Below are positions 8,692 through 17,766 of a stretch of DNA of 64,000 bases, in pieces. Positions within the stretch are counted from its first letter, which is position 1. The number at the start of each line of letters is the position of its first letter. Under the pieces are notes generated by a model, which was not told where the DNA came from, did no database searches, and worked only from the letters and a program-made list of their open reading frames with translations. Origin of the DNA: Methylobacillus methanolivorans (GTDB taxonomy: Bacteria; Pseudomonadota; Gammaproteobacteria; Burkholderiales; Methylophilaceae); NCBI RefSeq assembly GCF_044751345.1, contig NZ_JBIWXY010000001.1, positions 186,001 to 250,000 on the forward strand, read 5' to 3'. Made by a program: the position numbers and the translations under genes.

Positions 8692-9063
8692 ATGAAGAAA
8701 GTCACCCAGCAAGTCGTGCCTGCAGTGCGCGTGGCTTCCTATGCACTGAGCAAACCCTTTTATGAAAAACTTGGTTTTCATGAGTTATGGACTCACCAGT
8801 TCGAGCCAGGCTTACCCTTTTTTGCCGCGATTGCGCGTGATGACATGCAGGTATTCCTCACTGAGCATACTGGTGATTGTGCCTTTGGCGCATTGGTACA
8901 TTTCTACGTGGATGATGTCGATGCAGTGCATCTTGAGTTTCTGCAACAGGGCTTGCATGTGACTGAACCGCCGGGCAATGATCTGGGCCCCAGTGTGCGC
9001 AATATGCTGATGGTGGACCCAGATGGCAACCGGCTGAATTTTGTGACCGTGACAGAGTCATGA
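8692..9063 (+). CDS. VOC superfamily (glyoxalase/bleomycin-resistance-like) protein
   Basis: The 123-residue protein has the paired beta-alpha-beta-beta-beta pattern of the vicinal oxygen chelate fold: VVPAVRVASYALSKPFYEKLGF in the first half and ALVHFYVDDVDAVHLEFLQQGL with VDPDGNRLNFV at the end. Residue pattern and length resemble bleomycin-resistance-type binding proteins more than glyoxalase I, but the ligand cannot be told. GAGGAGGG precedes the start. Its stop overlaps the next gene by four bases. Confidence 0.85.
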   Translation: MKKVTQQVVPAVRVASYALSKPFYEKLGFHELWTHQFEPGLPFFAAIARDDMQVFLTEHTGDCAFGALVHFYVDDVDAVHLEFLQQGLHVTEPPGNDLGPSVRNMLMVDPDGNRLNFVTVTES

Positions 9064-9398
9064 ATATGCAGCACTGGATCTACCTGGCGATCGCCATCGT
9101 TGCCGAGGTGATCGCTACTTCGGCTCTCAAGGCCAGTGATGGCTTTAGTCAATGGCTGCCCAGTGTGGTGGTCGTGGTTGGCTATGGCTTGGCATTCTAC
9201 TTCTTGGCGCTGACCTTGCGCAGCATTCCGGTTGGCATTGCCTACGCGATTTGGTCGGGGTTGGGCATCGTATTGGTGACCTTAATCGCACTGGTGTTGT
9301 ATGGGCAAAAGCCAGATTTGCCAGCCGTTATTGGCATGGCATTGATCATCACTGGCGTTGTGGTGATGCAATTATTTTCCGGGACGACTGGTCATTGA
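9060..9398 (+). CDS. Small multidrug resistance (SMR) efflux protein, EmrE-like
   Basis: This 112-residue protein has four hydrophobic helices. The essential membrane glutamate sits in IVAEVIATSALKAS, and the conserved YAIWSGLGIV follows in helix 3. EmrE-type dimers exchange protons for lipophilic cations; guanidinium exporters are related, and the pattern here fits the EmrE branch better. It overlaps the VOC gene (ATGA), which suggests a small efflux and binding-protein operon. An alternative start is ATG 9066. Confidence 0.9.
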   Translation: MNMQHWIYLAIAIVAEVIATSALKASDGFSQWLPSVVVVVGYGLAFYFLALTLRSIPVGIAYAIWSGLGIVLVTLIALVLYGQKPDLPAVIGMALIITGVVVMQLFSGTTGH

Positions 9399-9463
9399 AA
9401 TCAATACGCAGCATCTGACTGCGTACTCAGGGTATGTACCCTCCAACACGAAAGGAAACAATA

Positions 9464-9868
9464 GTGGCTGCACCATGGCTGACGGTATTAAAGGTGGTTC
9501 CCTGGATTGAAGTGATTCGTAAGGCCCCGGAGATTGCAGATGGGGCGAGAAAATTCTGGCACGCTGTCTCTGGCAAGCAGGAATATCAGCAACCCAAGGC
9601 CTATGATGTACCTTACAGCGAGCTGGATAATGTTAATGACAGGGAGGCCCGTATACAGTCGCTGGAAATGCAGCTAGCCAAACTACAAACCCAGATGGTG
9701 GAGTCTTCCAAATTATTGAAAACCTTGGCTGATCAGCATGAACAACTCGTTGCCAACCTAGAAGATAGTCGCCGCCGTGTTGGCCGGTTATCCAGAATGA
9801 CCATGGTGCTAGTCGTGGCACTGCTAGCCGTGGCGGCCTGGATCTGGCATTTGCCACCGCAGATGTAG
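9464..9868 (+). CDS. Coiled-coil protein with C-terminal membrane anchor
   Basis: I do not recognise a named family. From GTG 9464, supported by AAAGGAA just upstream, the protein has 134 residues. It has a short hydrophobic N-terminal patch (APWLTVLKVVPWIEVI), a long predicted coiled coil (about residues 60-105, with heptad-like leucines in IQSLEMQLAKLQTQMVES) and a terminal membrane helix (MTMVLVVALLAVAAWIW). Tail anchoring would leave the coiled coil in the cytoplasm. The EEP-family gene begins 19 bases later. Confidence 0.75.
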   Translation: MAAPWLTVLKVVPWIEVIRKAPEIADGARKFWHAVSGKQEYQQPKAYDVPYSELDNVNDREARIQSLEMQLAKLQTQMVESSKLLKTLADQHEQLVANLEDSRRRVGRLSRMTMVLVVALLAVAAWIWHLPPQM

Positions 9869-9887
9869 TCACTGAGGCACTGCTCCC

Positions 9888-11000
9888 ATGATATTGGCTT
9901 ATAGCCTATCGGCATTGACCGTGTTGCTGACGCTCGGCTCTTTGGTGCGTCGCAATGAGTGGTGGTTTCGCGGCCTTGATTTTCCACGCTTGCAAATCAT
10001 TACCCTTGGCTTGCTTGCGCTGCTGGCCTTGCTGCTGATAGAAGCGCCATGGTCGCCATTACGCTGGGGCGTATTGGCAGCGTTATTGCTGGCCTTGTGG
10101 CACCAGTTGCGCATGGTGATCCCTTATACCCATCTTTGGCCTGATGAGGTCAAGATGATTGATCCCCGGCATTATCGACTAGACAAACAATTGTCCATGA
10201 TAGTCGCCAATGTGCTGATGACGAATAACCAGCATTTCAAGCTGATTGAGCAAGTCAGGCTACTCAAACCTGATGTACTGCTGACGCTGGAGTCAGACCG
10301 CATATGGGAGCAGGCCATGACTGCGATTGAGCGTGAATATCCTCACGTGGTGCGGGTACCGCTGGATAATCTCTATGGTATGCATCTTTATAGCCGTTTG
10401 CCCTTGCGCAACTCCGAGGTGAAGTTTTTGCTGAGCCCGGAAATTCCCTCAATTCATGCGACGGTGATATTGCCTTGTGGTGCGCCAGTCAGGCTGCACT
10501 GCCTGCATCCCGAGCCGCCTAGCCCGACCGAGGCACCTGATTCCACTTTGCGGGATGCTGAGCTATTGCTTGTGGGGCGTGAGGTTGGTGATACGGAGGA
10601 TAGCGTAATCGTGATGGGCGATCTGAATGACGTGGCCTGGTCGCGTACCACGCGTCTTTTCCAGCGCGTAAGTGGCTTGCTCGATCCGCGCAAGGGGCGT
10701 CATCACATCAACACTTATCACGCGGATTACCCTTTCCTGCGTTGGGCATTGGATCATATCTTCCATAGCACTGATTTTGGCTTGGTAAAAATGCAGCGCT
10801 TGCCGCATATTGGCTCGGATCACTTCCCGGTATTTACTCATCTGCAGTTGGAACGTCACCTGGAGTTTGTTCACACACCAGAATCAGCATCGCCTGATGA
10901 CCAGGAAGAAGCCGAGGAAAAGGTAGAGGAGGGCGTTGAAAAAGCCGAGCAGGCTGGTTTTGAGGTTGCAGCAGGCATTAAGCCGCTTGGGCCGATGTGA
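9888..11000 (+). CDS. Membrane-anchored endonuclease/exonuclease/phosphatase family protein
   Basis: The 370-residue protein has two or three N-terminal membrane helices and then an EEP domain. Its motifs include a metal-binding glutamate in LLTLESDR, GDLNDVAW (the Asp/Asn pair of the active site) and the terminal GSDHFPVF histidine motif. Such domains cleave phosphodiesters in nucleic acids or lipids; the substrate cannot be told. The C-terminal 45 residues are acidic and low complexity (EEAEEKVEEGVEKAEQ). Its 3' end overlaps the convergent diguanylate cyclase gene by 23 bases. Confidence 0.85.
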   Translation: MILAYSLSALTVLLTLGSLVRRNEWWFRGLDFPRLQIITLGLLALLALLLIEAPWSPLRWGVLAALLLALWHQLRMVIPYTHLWPDEVKMIDPRHYRLDKQLSMIVANVLMTNNQHFKLIEQVRLLKPDVLLTLESDRIWEQAMTAIEREYPHVVRVPLDNLYGMHLYSRLPLRNSEVKFLLSPEIPSIHATVILPCGAPVRLHCLHPEPPSPTEAPDSTLRDAELLLVGREVGDTEDSVIVMGDLNDVAWSRTTRLFQRVSGLLDPRKGRHHINTYHADYPFLRWALDHIFHSTDFGLVKMQRLPHIGSDHFPVFTHLQLERHLEFVHTPESASPDDQEEAEEKVEEGVEKAEQAGFEVAAGIKPLGPM

Positions 11001-12156
11001 TGCGGTTACGCCCATGGTGCTTGGATTGATAGAGTGCCGAATCGGCTTGCTCCATCAGGCTATTCAATGAGTGCGCGATTTGATCGCTAGCCGCTACTGC
11101 AATACCAATGCTCAGGGTAATCGACAAGCCATCTTGTTTTAATTTTTCAGTGGCATGGGCAAAAGAGTTTTGCAAACGCTCCGCTACATCCTGAGCCTCT
11201 TTTTCCCCGCTTGCAGGCAGGATGATCACAAATTCATCACCACCTTGGCGCGCAAAGAGGTCTGAGCTGCGTAATTGGTGATGCACAATATCGGCAAACG
11301 TGCACAGCAACTGATCGCCAAATGCGTGTCCTAATTTATCGTTGACTTGCTTGAAGTGGTCAATATCAACTAATAGTAGTGCTGTGACCGGGTGCGCGTC
11401 GGACTGGCGACGCATCGAGTTGTTCTCAATCGCAGCTTTCAGGCCTTCTCGGTTAAGAGCCGAGGTCAATGGGTCACGTAAGGCACGGCCTATCCAGTTA
11501 CGGTTGATGCGTTCCATGATCATTAACAGCATGGACATGTTCCACAGTGGACCAATGATCGCAGCGAGCAAGATAGTCCACATATTGACCCCGCCAGACG
11601 CAAAGACAGAGTCTCCTCCCAAATGATGCGTTAGGCCGGCGATAGCACGCATCGCAAAGACGACAGTTGCTACGGTGAAAATACCTGAGACAAGATAGGC
11701 AGAAGTGATGTCTTCTTTCCTGGCAATACGCAAGGTGCTTTTGGCAACACAGTAGGCGTAGAAACCACAGGTGAGCGCGGTGAGTACGGTTCTTTCTGCA
11801 TAGTAACTATCGGCATCCCGCATCAGGATGAACAGCACGGTGAGTATGCCAAGAAACAGCAAGTGCGGCTTTACCGCAATGCGTCGACGGTGATACAAGC
11901 GTTGAGTAGTCGCCATCAGCAGGTAATAGCCAATGATGGCCAGCATATTGGCCAGTACAATGCTGTAGAAATCTGGAATGATGTCACGGAACGTCAGCAG
12001 GAGAATCCCGCTACCCGTAGCAATATTGCTGATGCCCCAATATTTAAGCCAGCGATCAAAACGCCCTGTGGTGCTGAGAGCAAACAGCACGAGTCCCGTC
12101 GTTGTGGCAAATAGGCCAACGAGGAAGTAAATGGTTTTGACATCAAGCTGCAGCAT
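10978..12156 (-). CDS. Membrane diguanylate cyclase (GGDEF domain)
   Basis: The 392-residue protein has about six or seven N-terminal membrane helices (residues about 5-210) and a C-terminal GGDEF domain with an intact RQGGDEFVIILP active loop. It should make cyclic di-GMP from GTP in response to a membrane signal. DPLTSALNREGL is the typical entry to the domain and LLLVDIDHFKQVND the metal-binding strand. No RxxD inhibitory site is obvious. It is convergent with the EEP gene and divergent from the fecI-like gene. Confidence 0.93.
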   Translation of the reverse strand: MLQLDVKTIYFLVGLFATTTGLVLFALSTTGRFDRWLKYWGISNIATGSGILLLTFRDIIPDFYSIVLANMLAIIGYYLLMATTQRLYHRRRIAVKPHLLFLGILTVLFILMRDADSYYAERTVLTALTCGFYAYCVAKSTLRIARKEDITSAYLVSGIFTVATVVFAMRAIAGLTHHLGGDSVFASGGVNMWTILLAAIIGPLWNMSMLLMIMERINRNWIGRALRDPLTSALNREGLKAAIENNSMRRQSDAHPVTALLLVDIDHFKQVNDKLGHAFGDQLLCTFADIVHHQLRSSDLFARQGGDEFVIILPASGEKEAQDVAERLQNSFAHATEKLKQDGLSITLSIGIAVAASDQIAHSLNSLMEQADSALYQSKHHGRNRITSAQAA

Positions 12157-12297
12157 GTCTGTGGGCGGAGGCCTATTGGAGTGAGTGATTATAACGACTT
12201 ATCCCTGAAAAATCTTGGTATTGGGCCGATGTGGGCATCGTTTTGCATGGTTTTGCACTGAGTCGTGACAGTGACATAATCGGCATAGAAAGTGGTG

Positions 12298-12331
12298 GCT
12301 ATATACAACCATCATGGTGGTTGTATATAGC
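12298..12331. repeat. Perfect inverted repeat in the GGDEF-fecI intergenic region
   Basis: GCTATATACAACCA and its exact complement TGGTTGTATATAGC form 14-bp arms around a 6-base spacer. There is no T tract on either side, so a protein-binding site or leader hairpin is likelier than a terminator. It lies 96 bases before the fecI-like start and 142 bases before the divergent cyclase gene. Confidence 0.75.
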
Positions 12332-12356
12332 TAATTTGCTTGGCGTGTGAAAAATT

Positions 12357-12371
12357 TATCAATTAATATCA
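12357..12371 (+). promoter_or_regulatory. Weak Fur-box candidate before the fecI-like gene
   Basis: TATCAATTAATATCA agrees with the 7-1-7 Fur consensus at 10 of 14 positions. The surrounding sequence is AT-rich, so chance similarity is quite possible. Confidence 0.3.
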
Positions 12372-12426
12372 ATAGGTTGAATATTGGCATTGATATTGCA
12401 ATGAAAATATACCTGAATGAATCTGC

Positions 12427-12942
12427 ATGCCCATGTCCCAAGATCATCTCTTCAAGCAAGGCGTGATCCAGTTGCTCTACCAGGAGCATCATGCTTGGTT
12501 GCGGGCGTGGATTAACAAAAAGCTTGGCTGTCGACAGGGTGCTGCCGATTTAACGCAAGATACCTTCCTTAGCCTCCTCCTTAAAGCTGATCTGCCAGTC
12601 TTGCAAGAGCCACGCGCTTATTTGAGTCGCGTGGCCCATGGTCTCATGGTCGATCAATTGCGGCGGCGTGATCTTGAGCGTGCCTACCTAGAGGCACTGG
12701 CGCAGTTTGCACCTGTAGAGGTGGCGTCTCCTGAAGCGCGTGCCATGGTATTGGATATCTTGATCAAGCTCGACATCATGCTGGATGGCTTGCCAACCAA
12801 AGTGCGTACGGCCTTTTTGCTTTTGCAACTTGAGGGTCTCAGCTATGCTGAGATTGCCAACCAGCTTGGCGTAAGCACACGTACCGTGGGCAACTATGTG
12901 GCCAGGGCCATGCTGCAATGCATGGTCTTGCTTGAAGAGTAG
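12427..12942 (+). CDS. ECF sigma factor, FecI-like
   Basis: The 171-residue protein has the two sigma domains of extracytoplasmic-function factors: region 2 with AADLTQDTFLSLLLKA and the HGLMVDQLRRR segment, and region 4 with LEGLSYAEIANQLGVSTRTVGNYVARA. This pattern matches iron-starvation FecI-type sigma factors. A FecR-like gene follows after 16 bases and a TonB receptor with a signalling domain after that. It probably drives the receptor gene when the receptor is loaded. ATG 12433 is an alternative start. Confidence 0.9.
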   Translation: MPMSQDHLFKQGVIQLLYQEHHAWLRAWINKKLGCRQGAADLTQDTFLSLLLKADLPVLQEPRAYLSRVAHGLMVDQLRRRDLERAYLEALAQFAPVEVASPEARAMVLDILIKLDIMLDGLPTKVRTAFLLLQLEGLSYAEIANQLGVSTRTVGNYVARAMLQCMVLLEE

Positions 12943-12958
12943 AACCTGATCACTTGCC

Positions 12959-13921
12959 ATGGATGATCGCATAATCAAGCCTACCCCAGCGATGCGTGCT
13001 GCCAGTGAGTGGTATGCCAGGCTGGCATCAGGCGAGCGTTCTACAGAAACGCAGCAAGCCTGGCGCACCTGGCTGGATGCCGATCCAGCACACCAAAGCG
13101 CCTGGCAACAGCTGGAGCGTGTCACCCAGCACTTTGGCCAAGTGCCTGCCGAGGTCGGCATGGCAACGCTGCAATTGCCGCCAGTGGCTGATCGCCGACG
13201 TATCATCAAGCACCTTGCCTTGTTCCTGACGGCTAGCGCTACCGGGCTATATGCTTATCGCGAGCAACCCTGGCGCGGCATGCTGGCGGATGCCAGTACC
13301 AAGGTGGGTGAGCATACCCAGATTGCACTGGACGATGGCACCAGCCTGCACTTGAATACCGATAGTGCTGTCAATGTGCGCTACTCGGCCACCGAGCGCG
13401 TAATCGAGCTGATCCAGGGTGAGATTTATATTGAAACCGCGCAGGAGGTGGCCACCACTTACCGTCCTTTCAGGGTAGAGACTCGCCATGGCAGTGCGAC
13501 TGCATTGGGCACACGTTTCAGCGTGCGGGATTTATCGCACCAGACCAAAGTTACCGTATTTGATGGTGCCGTCGCGATCAAGCCTCATCATCAGCGCGGC
13601 GAACCCATGCGACTCAATGCGGGCGAATCCATCATATTCAACGATCACACACTCGCAGAGAAGCTCTCGGCACGGCCTACAGATATGGCCTGGATCAATG
13701 GTCTTGTTGTTGCCTATGCCATGCGCCTGGATGACTTTACTCAAGAACTCGCACGCTACAAGACAGGCGTCTTGCGCTGTGATCCCGCCGTTGCCAACCT
13801 GCAAATATCAGGCTCTTTTCCTACCCAGGATATGGAGTCTGTCTTGCAGACACTCGAGCGTACCTTGCCTGTGACGGCAGAGCGCTTCACCAGATTTTGG
13901 GTCACACTCGTACCAGCTTGA
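12959..13921 (+). CDS. FecR-like anti-sigma regulator
   Basis: The 320-residue protein shows an N-terminal cytoplasmic DUF4880-type segment (ASEWYARLASGERSTETQQAWRTWL), a single membrane helix (HLALFLTASATGLYAY, about residue 80-95) and a periplasmic FecR domain (ADASTKVGEHTQIALDDGTSLHLNTDSAV). Proteins of this kind relay the signal from a ligand-loaded TonB receptor to the partner ECF sigma factor. It sits between the sigma factor and the receptor in the usual order. Confidence 0.92.
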   Translation: MDDRIIKPTPAMRAASEWYARLASGERSTETQQAWRTWLDADPAHQSAWQQLERVTQHFGQVPAEVGMATLQLPPVADRRRIIKHLALFLTASATGLYAYREQPWRGMLADASTKVGEHTQIALDDGTSLHLNTDSAVNVRYSATERVIELIQGEIYIETAQEVATTYRPFRVETRHGSATALGTRFSVRDLSHQTKVTVFDGAVAIKPHHQRGEPMRLNAGESIIFNDHTLAEKLSARPTDMAWINGLVVAYAMRLDDFTQELARYKTGVLRCDPAVANLQISGSFPTQDMESVLQTLERTLPVTAERFTRFWVTLVPA

Positions 13922-14023
13922 TGCTCGATCACTAGAAATTTTTTTCATTTTGCTTTCCGGATTTTCATTCTCGTTCGGCATAGCAGCAAAACAACACGAT
14001 TTGCTGCATACACGGGAGAGAAA

Positions 14024-17000
14024 ATGAACCATCGAAGTGATCACAAGCCACACCGGCAATCCAGGCAAGCAAGGGTGATAGCATTGGGCATCAGCCTCAT
14101 GCTATGGGGTAGCGTTACTAGCCTCGCGGCAGAACTCAACAAAAAGATTCCCCAGAAAATTTATGACATCCCCGCTGGTGATCTCAGCGACACCCTGCCC
14201 GGATACGCCGCCCAATCTGGTGTATTGCTAGGCTTTGACCCCAAACTCACCCAAGGTAAACGAAGCTCCGTACTCCGCGGCCCTTACACCATCAAGGAAG
14301 GCTTCGACACCATCCTCAAAGGCACAGGCCTGGAAGCCGTGCAAGATAAAGATGGCCGCTATCAACTGCAAAAGGCAACACCAAAAATCGAAGACAAACT
14401 GCCTGGAGAGAAAGCTTCAATAGATTTTCAGCATGTTGATGCGATTGAAGTCCGTGCTAAGCGCTTTTATGAAATTGGCCCCTTGCCAGGCTTAGGCCTG
14501 ACTAAGGAACAAATTCCCGGCAACGTCCAAAGTCTCACTGCCAAAGACATCAAGGAAGCCCACTCATTAAGTATTACCGACCTCATGAACTCCAAGCTGC
14601 AGTCAGTGAATGTCAATGACTATCAGGGCAACCCCTTCCAGATGGATGTGCAATACCGTGGTTTTACGGCAGGCCCCCAAATTGGGACACCACAAGGCCT
14701 CTCGGTTTTCTTTGACGGCATCCGCGTCAATGAACCGTTTGGTGATGTGGTCAACTGGGACTTGGTACCACTGAATGCTTTGTCCAGTTTCGATGTTTTT
14801 CCTGGTTCCAATCCGGTTTTCGGCCTAGGTACTCTGGGGGGCGCATTGTCCATGAAAACCAAGGATGGCTTCAACAATCCTGGCGTAGATGCGGAAATAC
14901 TCACCGGCTCATTTGGTCGCCGCCAACTTCAGGCCACAGGCGGGTGGAACAATGGAACTGTAGCCGGTTTTGCAGCGGCAAATATCTTCCTTGAGGATGG
15001 CTGGAGGGAGAACTCCCCCAGCAAGGTCAATCAAGTATTTACCAAGGGAAGTTACCGCGCTGACAAGCTAGATCTCAACCTAAGCTCATTGGTTGCATGG
15101 AACGACCTTGTAGGGAATGGTTTATTACCTAGCGAGATGTACAAGCAGAATCGTGATGGCGTATTCACATCCCCGGATACCACTGACAACCGGCTGTGGC
15201 AGTTCCAGCTTTCAGGAAGCTATTTTGTCAGCGACAACTTTACCATCACCGCACAAGCCTATCGACGCAATAGCAAACGACAGCAGAAAGGGGCGGATGT
15301 TTTCACTGAATGGGAAGGTGCCGTCGTAAGGCGCAATCTCAATCCTAACGAGCAATATACATGCTTGTTTACCACGACAAATCCTTACAACTTGCCTGAT
15401 TACCATGTGATCGATATTCCCAATGGGGATCTCTCAAATCCAGATTTGTTCGATCCATCTTCAAGTGGTTTCAATGCAGACCTGTTCAACTTCCTGACTG
15501 CTCCAACATTGGAAGATGCCTACGCTAGTCTATCTTCTGGCTCATTGAACAAGACACTGACAGACCCAGACTTTGTTGCCAGAGCGCAGAATGACTTCTT
15601 AAGACAGAAGAATTTCCAACAGACGCAGATATTCACCCCGGGTGCATCGGGTCTGCCTACCCTCCCGAATGGTGAAGCCACGCCATATTCAAATGGTGAT
15701 CCGTCTTACGTCTACGCCACACAAGGCGCACTCAGCTCCATTAAGGATAGCGATCCAGCCAGTGTCTTTACCGGTGCGATGACTAATTTCTATTACTACT
15801 CCGCCGATGCAACCCTACATTTGTTATTGATACGCCCACCTACCAATGGCGATGTATGCCAGGGGGATGTAGGCACCAATCTGGAAGTTCCCGGCCCTCA
15901 AGGCGGTGTGCAGACGGTTGATGGCGCAGCATACAATGGCACCGGCACTGGTGTAGTCGAAGGCACCCCAACCGCCATCATCACCGATACCAGCATCAAT
16001 CAGGTTACAGATGGTGGCTCCATCCAGTTCAACTGGAATTACGACAAACATAAATTCATGGTGGGCGCGTCCATCGACATGCCTTCCGCAAACTACAAGA
16101 GTGGACAAATGTTTGGAATGCTAGATGAAGATCGTGAAGCTTATCTAGCTCCAAATGAAATCAGAGATCAGTACTACGCTGCTAGTGGTGAAGTGAGCAA
16201 TAGTAATTTCAAAGGTCATCAGGTTACCAAGAGTATTTACGCCAGTGAAACTTGGAGTCCGGTTGATACGGTTCATGTCACTGGCGCTTTGCGTTACAAC
16301 AACACCCGAGGCAAAAATAAGATTGCTTCAAGAACTTATGGATCCTTTGTTTTCAATCTATCCCAACTCGAAGCCTTCCCCGATTATTTTGATACCTGCC
16401 GTCCTGGTGAAGAATGCCCCACTGGTTACGTATTACCAGATGCATCTAATCTTCTACATCCCCCAGAAAAAGAGAAATTCAGCTACCACTCATTGAATCC
16501 ATCCCTCGGTGGCACTTGGCAAGTCAATCCTAAATTGAATGTTTATAGCAATTGGGCCCAAGGTACCCGTGTTCCCTCTGTAGTTGAACTGGGATGCGCG
16601 TTTGATAGCACCCCTGTTGCGATGGGTACTGATACAGGTGGCAACCCGATATTTGTTCCAAGAAGCCTGGCCCAAAATCGCGCGTGCTCCTTGCCGACTA
16701 CCCTGTCAGGCGACCCTTATTTACCCCAAATCAGGGCGCAAACACTGGATATCGGCATGAGAGGCAGATGGGGAGATTACATTGAATGGAATGTGGGTGC
16801 ATATCGCACAGATCTCAAAGACGATATCTATATGATTGGTTACCCTGGCAACAGGAATTTCTTTGACACGGTTGGCGACACAAAACGCCAGGGTCTGGAA
16901 GCAGGGATTGCCGCAGCCTTTGACAAATGGAAATTCAAACTCAACTACGCCCTAACAGAGGCAACTTTCCAGAATAGTTTCTGGATGCCTGCCAACGACA

Positions 17001-17566
17001 ATAGTAGTTCAGTGGAAGAGTTTTTTGGGAACCGAGACTACAGCCGTCGCATTCGTGTCAATCCTGGCGACCGCATGCCAGGTGTCCCCTTGCATAACTT
17101 GAATGCCAGCGTCAGCTACCAAATCACCTCCGCATGGCAAATAGGCATGACTGCCGTTGCTCATTCCTTTGCTTATGTGCGTGGCAACGAAAATAACGAG
17201 CATGAAACCGGTGTCACGCTCTATGACACCGTAAGGGGCTCCAATGGTGCATTGACCCAGATAGCACGACGCCCCACAACCAACCCAGGAACCACACCTG
17301 GATACGTGGTCTTCAATCTGCAAACAAGCTATAGGCTAAATTCAGAATGGACGCTGGGATTACGCGTAAACAATATTTTTGACCGGGAATACTTTACTGC
17401 TGGCCGCCTGGGAAGAAACCCCTTCTCCCCTTCCATTAACGGAGCTATTGGCCCTAGCGGTTACAACCACAATTCCAATGATTGGTTGATGACTAATTTC
17501 CTTGCGCCAGGTGCGCCACGAGCAGCTTGGATAAGCTTGAGTTACGAATTCGACCCCCAAAAGTAG
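14024..17566 (+). CDS. Large TonB-dependent receptor with signalling (STN) domain
   Basis: This 1180-residue outer-membrane receptor starts with a signal peptide (ARVIALGISLMLWGSVTSLAA). A secretin/TonB short N-terminal domain follows (about residues 45-110, IYDIPAGDLSDTLPGYAAQSG), then a plug domain (about 150-270) and a beta-barrel. The STN domain and the fecI/fecR genes upstream indicate transcriptional surface signalling. It is much longer than typical receptors of 700-800 residues because of loop insertions, notably about residues 445-660, which hold Cys residues and low-complexity stretches. The ligand is unknown: siderophore, metal complex or another large nutrient. GGGAGAG precedes the ATG. 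Confidence 0.93.
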   Translation: MNHRSDHKPHRQSRQARVIALGISLMLWGSVTSLAAELNKKIPQKIYDIPAGDLSDTLPGYAAQSGVLLGFDPKLTQGKRSSVLRGPYTIKEGFDTILKGTGLEAVQDKDGRYQLQKATPKIEDKLPGEKASIDFQHVDAIEVRAKRFYEIGPLPGLGLTKEQIPGNVQSLTAKDIKEAHSLSITDLMNSKLQSVNVNDYQGNPFQMDVQYRGFTAGPQIGTPQGLSVFFDGIRVNEPFGDVVNWDLVPLNALSSFDVFPGSNPVFGLGTLGGALSMKTKDGFNNPGVDAEILTGSFGRRQLQATGGWNNGTVAGFAAANIFLEDGWRENSPSKVNQVFTKGSYRADKLDLNLSSLVAWNDLVGNGLLPSEMYKQNRDGVFTSPDTTDNRLWQFQLSGSYFVSDNFTITAQAYRRNSKRQQKGADVFTEWEGAVVRRNLNPNEQYTCLFTTTNPYNLPDYHVIDIPNGDLSNPDLFDPSSSGFNADLFNFLTAPTLEDAYASLSSGSLNKTLTDPDFVARAQNDFLRQKNFQQTQIFTPGASGLPTLPNGEATPYSNGDPSYVYATQGALSSIKDSDPASVFTGAMTNFYYYSADATLHLLLIRPPTNGDVCQGDVGTNLEVPGPQGGVQTVDGAAYNGTGTGVVEGTPTAIITDTSINQVTDGGSIQFNWNYDKHKFMVGASIDMPSANYKSGQMFGMLDEDREAYLAPNEIRDQYYAASGEVSNSNFKGHQVTKSIYASETWSPVDTVHVTGALRYNNTRGKNKIASRTYGSFVFNLSQLEAFPDYFDTCRPGEECPTGYVLPDASNLLHPPEKEKFSYHSLNPSLGGTWQVNPKLNVYSNWAQGTRVPSVVELGCAFDSTPVAMGTDTGGNPIFVPRSLAQNRACSLPTTLSGDPYLPQIRAQTLDIGMRGRWGDYIEWNVGAYRTDLKDDIYMIGYPGNRNFFDTVGDTKRQGLEAGIAAAFDKWKFKLNYALTEATFQNSFWMPANDNSSSVEEFFGNRDYSRRIRVNPGDRMPGVPLHNLNASVSYQITSAWQIGMTAVAHSFAYVRGNENNEHETGVTLYDTVRGSNGALTQIARRPTTNPGTTPGYVVFNLQTSYRLNSEWTLGLRVNNIFDREYFTAGRLGRNPFSPSINGAIGPSGYNHNSNDWLMTNFLAPGAPRAAWISLSYEFDPQK

Positions 17567-17573
17567 CGCCACT

Positions 17574-17726
17574 ATGTTCAAGAATTGGAAGATGCGATGG
17601 TGGAAGCATTGGGTGCGCTATTGGTTCGTGCAAGAGAGGTGGGCGCTGTTGTTGATGTCTACGATGTTTGTGCTGTTGTTGCTTGTGGAGTTAGGGTTGT
17701 TAATGCTCGGGTTTGCTTGGTTGTGA
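17574..17726 (+). CDS. Possible 50-residue Trp-rich, cationic membrane microprotein
   Basis: An ORF opens 8 bases after the receptor stop. Its N-terminal half is very basic and aromatic (MFKNWKMRWWKHWVRYW) and its second half is one hydrophobic helix (LLLMSTMFVLLLLVELGLLM) ending in FAWL. The positive-inside pattern predicts a single-pass inner-membrane protein with the N-terminus in the cytoplasm. No good ribosome-binding site is visible, so translation would depend on coupling to the receptor. A different frame of the same DNA is open over 61 codons but looks unlike a protein. I assign no function. Confidence 0.4.
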   Translation: MFKNWKMRWWKHWVRYWFVQERWALLLMSTMFVLLLLVELGLLMLGFAWL

Positions 17727-17766
17727 CAGGTTTAAGAGCCAGTCTGTCACTTGTGGTGGCAAGCGG

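Noticed and set aside
14024..17566. Assigning the large TonB receptor to lanthanide uptake because xoxF is in the same window
   Set aside because: The genes are 23 kb apart and no LutH-, LanA- or lanmodulin-like feature was seen; the ligand is left open.
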